A stretch of 64,000 nt of DNA from Phytoactinopolyspora halotolerans (GTDB taxonomy: Bacteria; Actinomycetota; Actinomycetes; Jiangellales; Jiangellaceae), in the NCBI RefSeq assembly GCF_010550675.1, contig NZ_JAAGOA010000007.1, positions 124,001 to 188,000 of the forward strand, written 5' to 3'. The first letter of the stretch is position 1, and each line of letters begins with the position of its first letter. The translations under genes and the position numbers were made by a program. Below are positions 63,263 to 64,000 of the stretch, piece after piece. The notes under the pieces are model-generated. The model was not told the DNA's origin and did no database searches. It saw nothing but the letters and a program-made list of their open reading frames with translations.

Positions 63263-64000
63263 GCATCGAACAGCCGGACACAACGCTGGCGCAGGCCACC
63301 GAACTGCTGCGGGATTGGTTGCCGAACCAGCGCTGGTTCAGTGGGCGTTCGTCGGCGGACGAGGTCCGGCTGGTGGCGGCCACGCTGCTGCGCGAGAGCG
63401 ATCCGGCGGTGTGGCACGTGCTCGTGGAGACCAGCCGGAACGGTCAGCGCGACGTGTACCAGGTTCCGCTGTCCATCCGGCCCGAGCTCGTCGAGCGACT
63501 GGAGTACGTGCACGTCGGACAGACCGACGGCGGACACGTCTATGACGCGTTGCACGATAAGGATGCGTCGACGGCCATCCTGGAGCATTTCACCGAAGGC
63601 GGGCGCGACCTCGGCGACCTGGTCTTCCGTGCCGAGGACGGGGCCGAGCTGCCGGTCGGTGAGACGGCGCTGGCGATGCCGGTGGAGCAGAGCAACACGT
63701 CGCTGGCCTACGGGGATGTCGCGCTGCTCAAGGTGTTCCGGCGTATCCAGCCGGGGTTGAACCCGGACGTCGAGGTGCACGCCGCCCTTACCCGGGACGG
63801 CTGCGCCTACGTCGCCCCGCTGCTGGGCTGGATCGACGGCCGGTGGACCGGGTCCGACGGCGTCACGCACGAGGCCAGCCTGGCCATGCTCCAGACGTAT
63901 CTGACCACCGCATCGGACGGCTGGGCGCTCGCCGCCGCCAGTGTGCGGGACCTGTACGCCGAGGGCGACCTGCACGCGGACGAGGTCGGGGGCGATTTCG
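63259..64000 (+). CDS. mak: Maltokinase (partial, C-terminus outside window)
   Basis: Phosphorylates maltose to maltose-1-phosphate, the GlgE donor. The visible 247 codons start GTG (overlapping the treS stop) with [29 protein letters not shown]. They continue through [35 protein letters not shown], the nucleotide-binding lobe, to the window edge. Some 200 residues, including the catalytic loop, are missing. The gene order glgE-treS-mak is the usual one in actinomycetes. Confidence 0.92.
   Translation, partial: MSIEQPDTTLAQATELLRDWLPNQRWFSGRSSADEVRLVAATLLRESDPAVWHVLVETSRNGQRDVYQVPLSIRPELVERLEYVHVGQTDGGHVYDALHDKDASTAILEHFTEGGRDLGDLVFRAEDGAELPVGETALAMPVEQSNTSLAYGDVALLKVFRRIQPGLNPDVEVHAALTRDGCAYVAPLLGWIDGRWTGSDGVTHEASLAMLQTYLTTASDGWALAAASVRDLYAEGDLHADEVGGDF

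Overview
The window is GC-rich DNA from an actinomycete. The signs are: third-position GC bias; many GTG starts; TANNNT -10 boxes placed 6-8 nt before start codons (leaderless genes); a GlgE-type alpha-glucan pathway; an IdeR-type iron box; and LPDTG wall-anchored proteins. I would guess Jiangellales or a relative, but the sequence alone cannot prove that. I saw no rRNA, tRNA, CRISPR array or complete insertion sequence.

Layout. 1-2.1 kb: an MFS efflux gene (cut by the window edge) behind its TetR regulator. 2.1-4.7 kb: a Tat-exported flavin amine oxidase followed by an exported RidA-like imine deaminase. 4.8-9.6 kb: an amidase, a class I DAHP synthase behind a Trp/Tyr/Phe leader-peptide attenuator, and gamma-glutamyltransferase. 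9.6-11.8 kb: a second TetR/MFS pair, divergent around a shared operator. 11.8-16.7 kb: three small exported proteins in an operon, a polytopic membrane protein, an M43-type protease, a small protein and a rhodanese. 16.7-22.1 kb: a 2-hydroxyacid dehydrogenase, a ThuA-like protein, a GT4 glycosyltransferase and an anchored HExxH peptidase. 22.4-31.9 kb: two transporter/two-component modules, one an MMPL transporter divergent from kinase and regulator, the other an FtsX-type ABC exporter divergent from a second pair. 31.9-36.1 kb: mnmA, a cysteine desulfurase and etfBA.

36.3-47.6 kb is the most unusual part. Two paralogous DUF5819-HTTM membrane pairs each follow a large LPDTG surface protein with a long Asp-Ala repeat. 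A third surface protein, paralogous to one of them, carries a nine-copy acidic repeat but has no anchor. The pairs resemble the SdpA/SdpB maturation pair of the Bacillus SDP toxin system and are the best candidate here for an undescribed surface-protein maturation system.

47.9-52.5 kb: an FGGY kinase, an iron-box-controlled siderophore uptake operon that stops abruptly after one permease, a methyltransferase and a small protein. 52.7-64 kb: glycogen/trehalose metabolism (glgX, glgP, glgE, treS and the start of the maltokinase gene), with a Uma2-family nuclease gene and a 1.2-kb repeat-rich intergenic region. TreS and maltokinase make maltose-1-phosphate, GlgE polymerises it, and GlgX and GlgP degrade the glucan.
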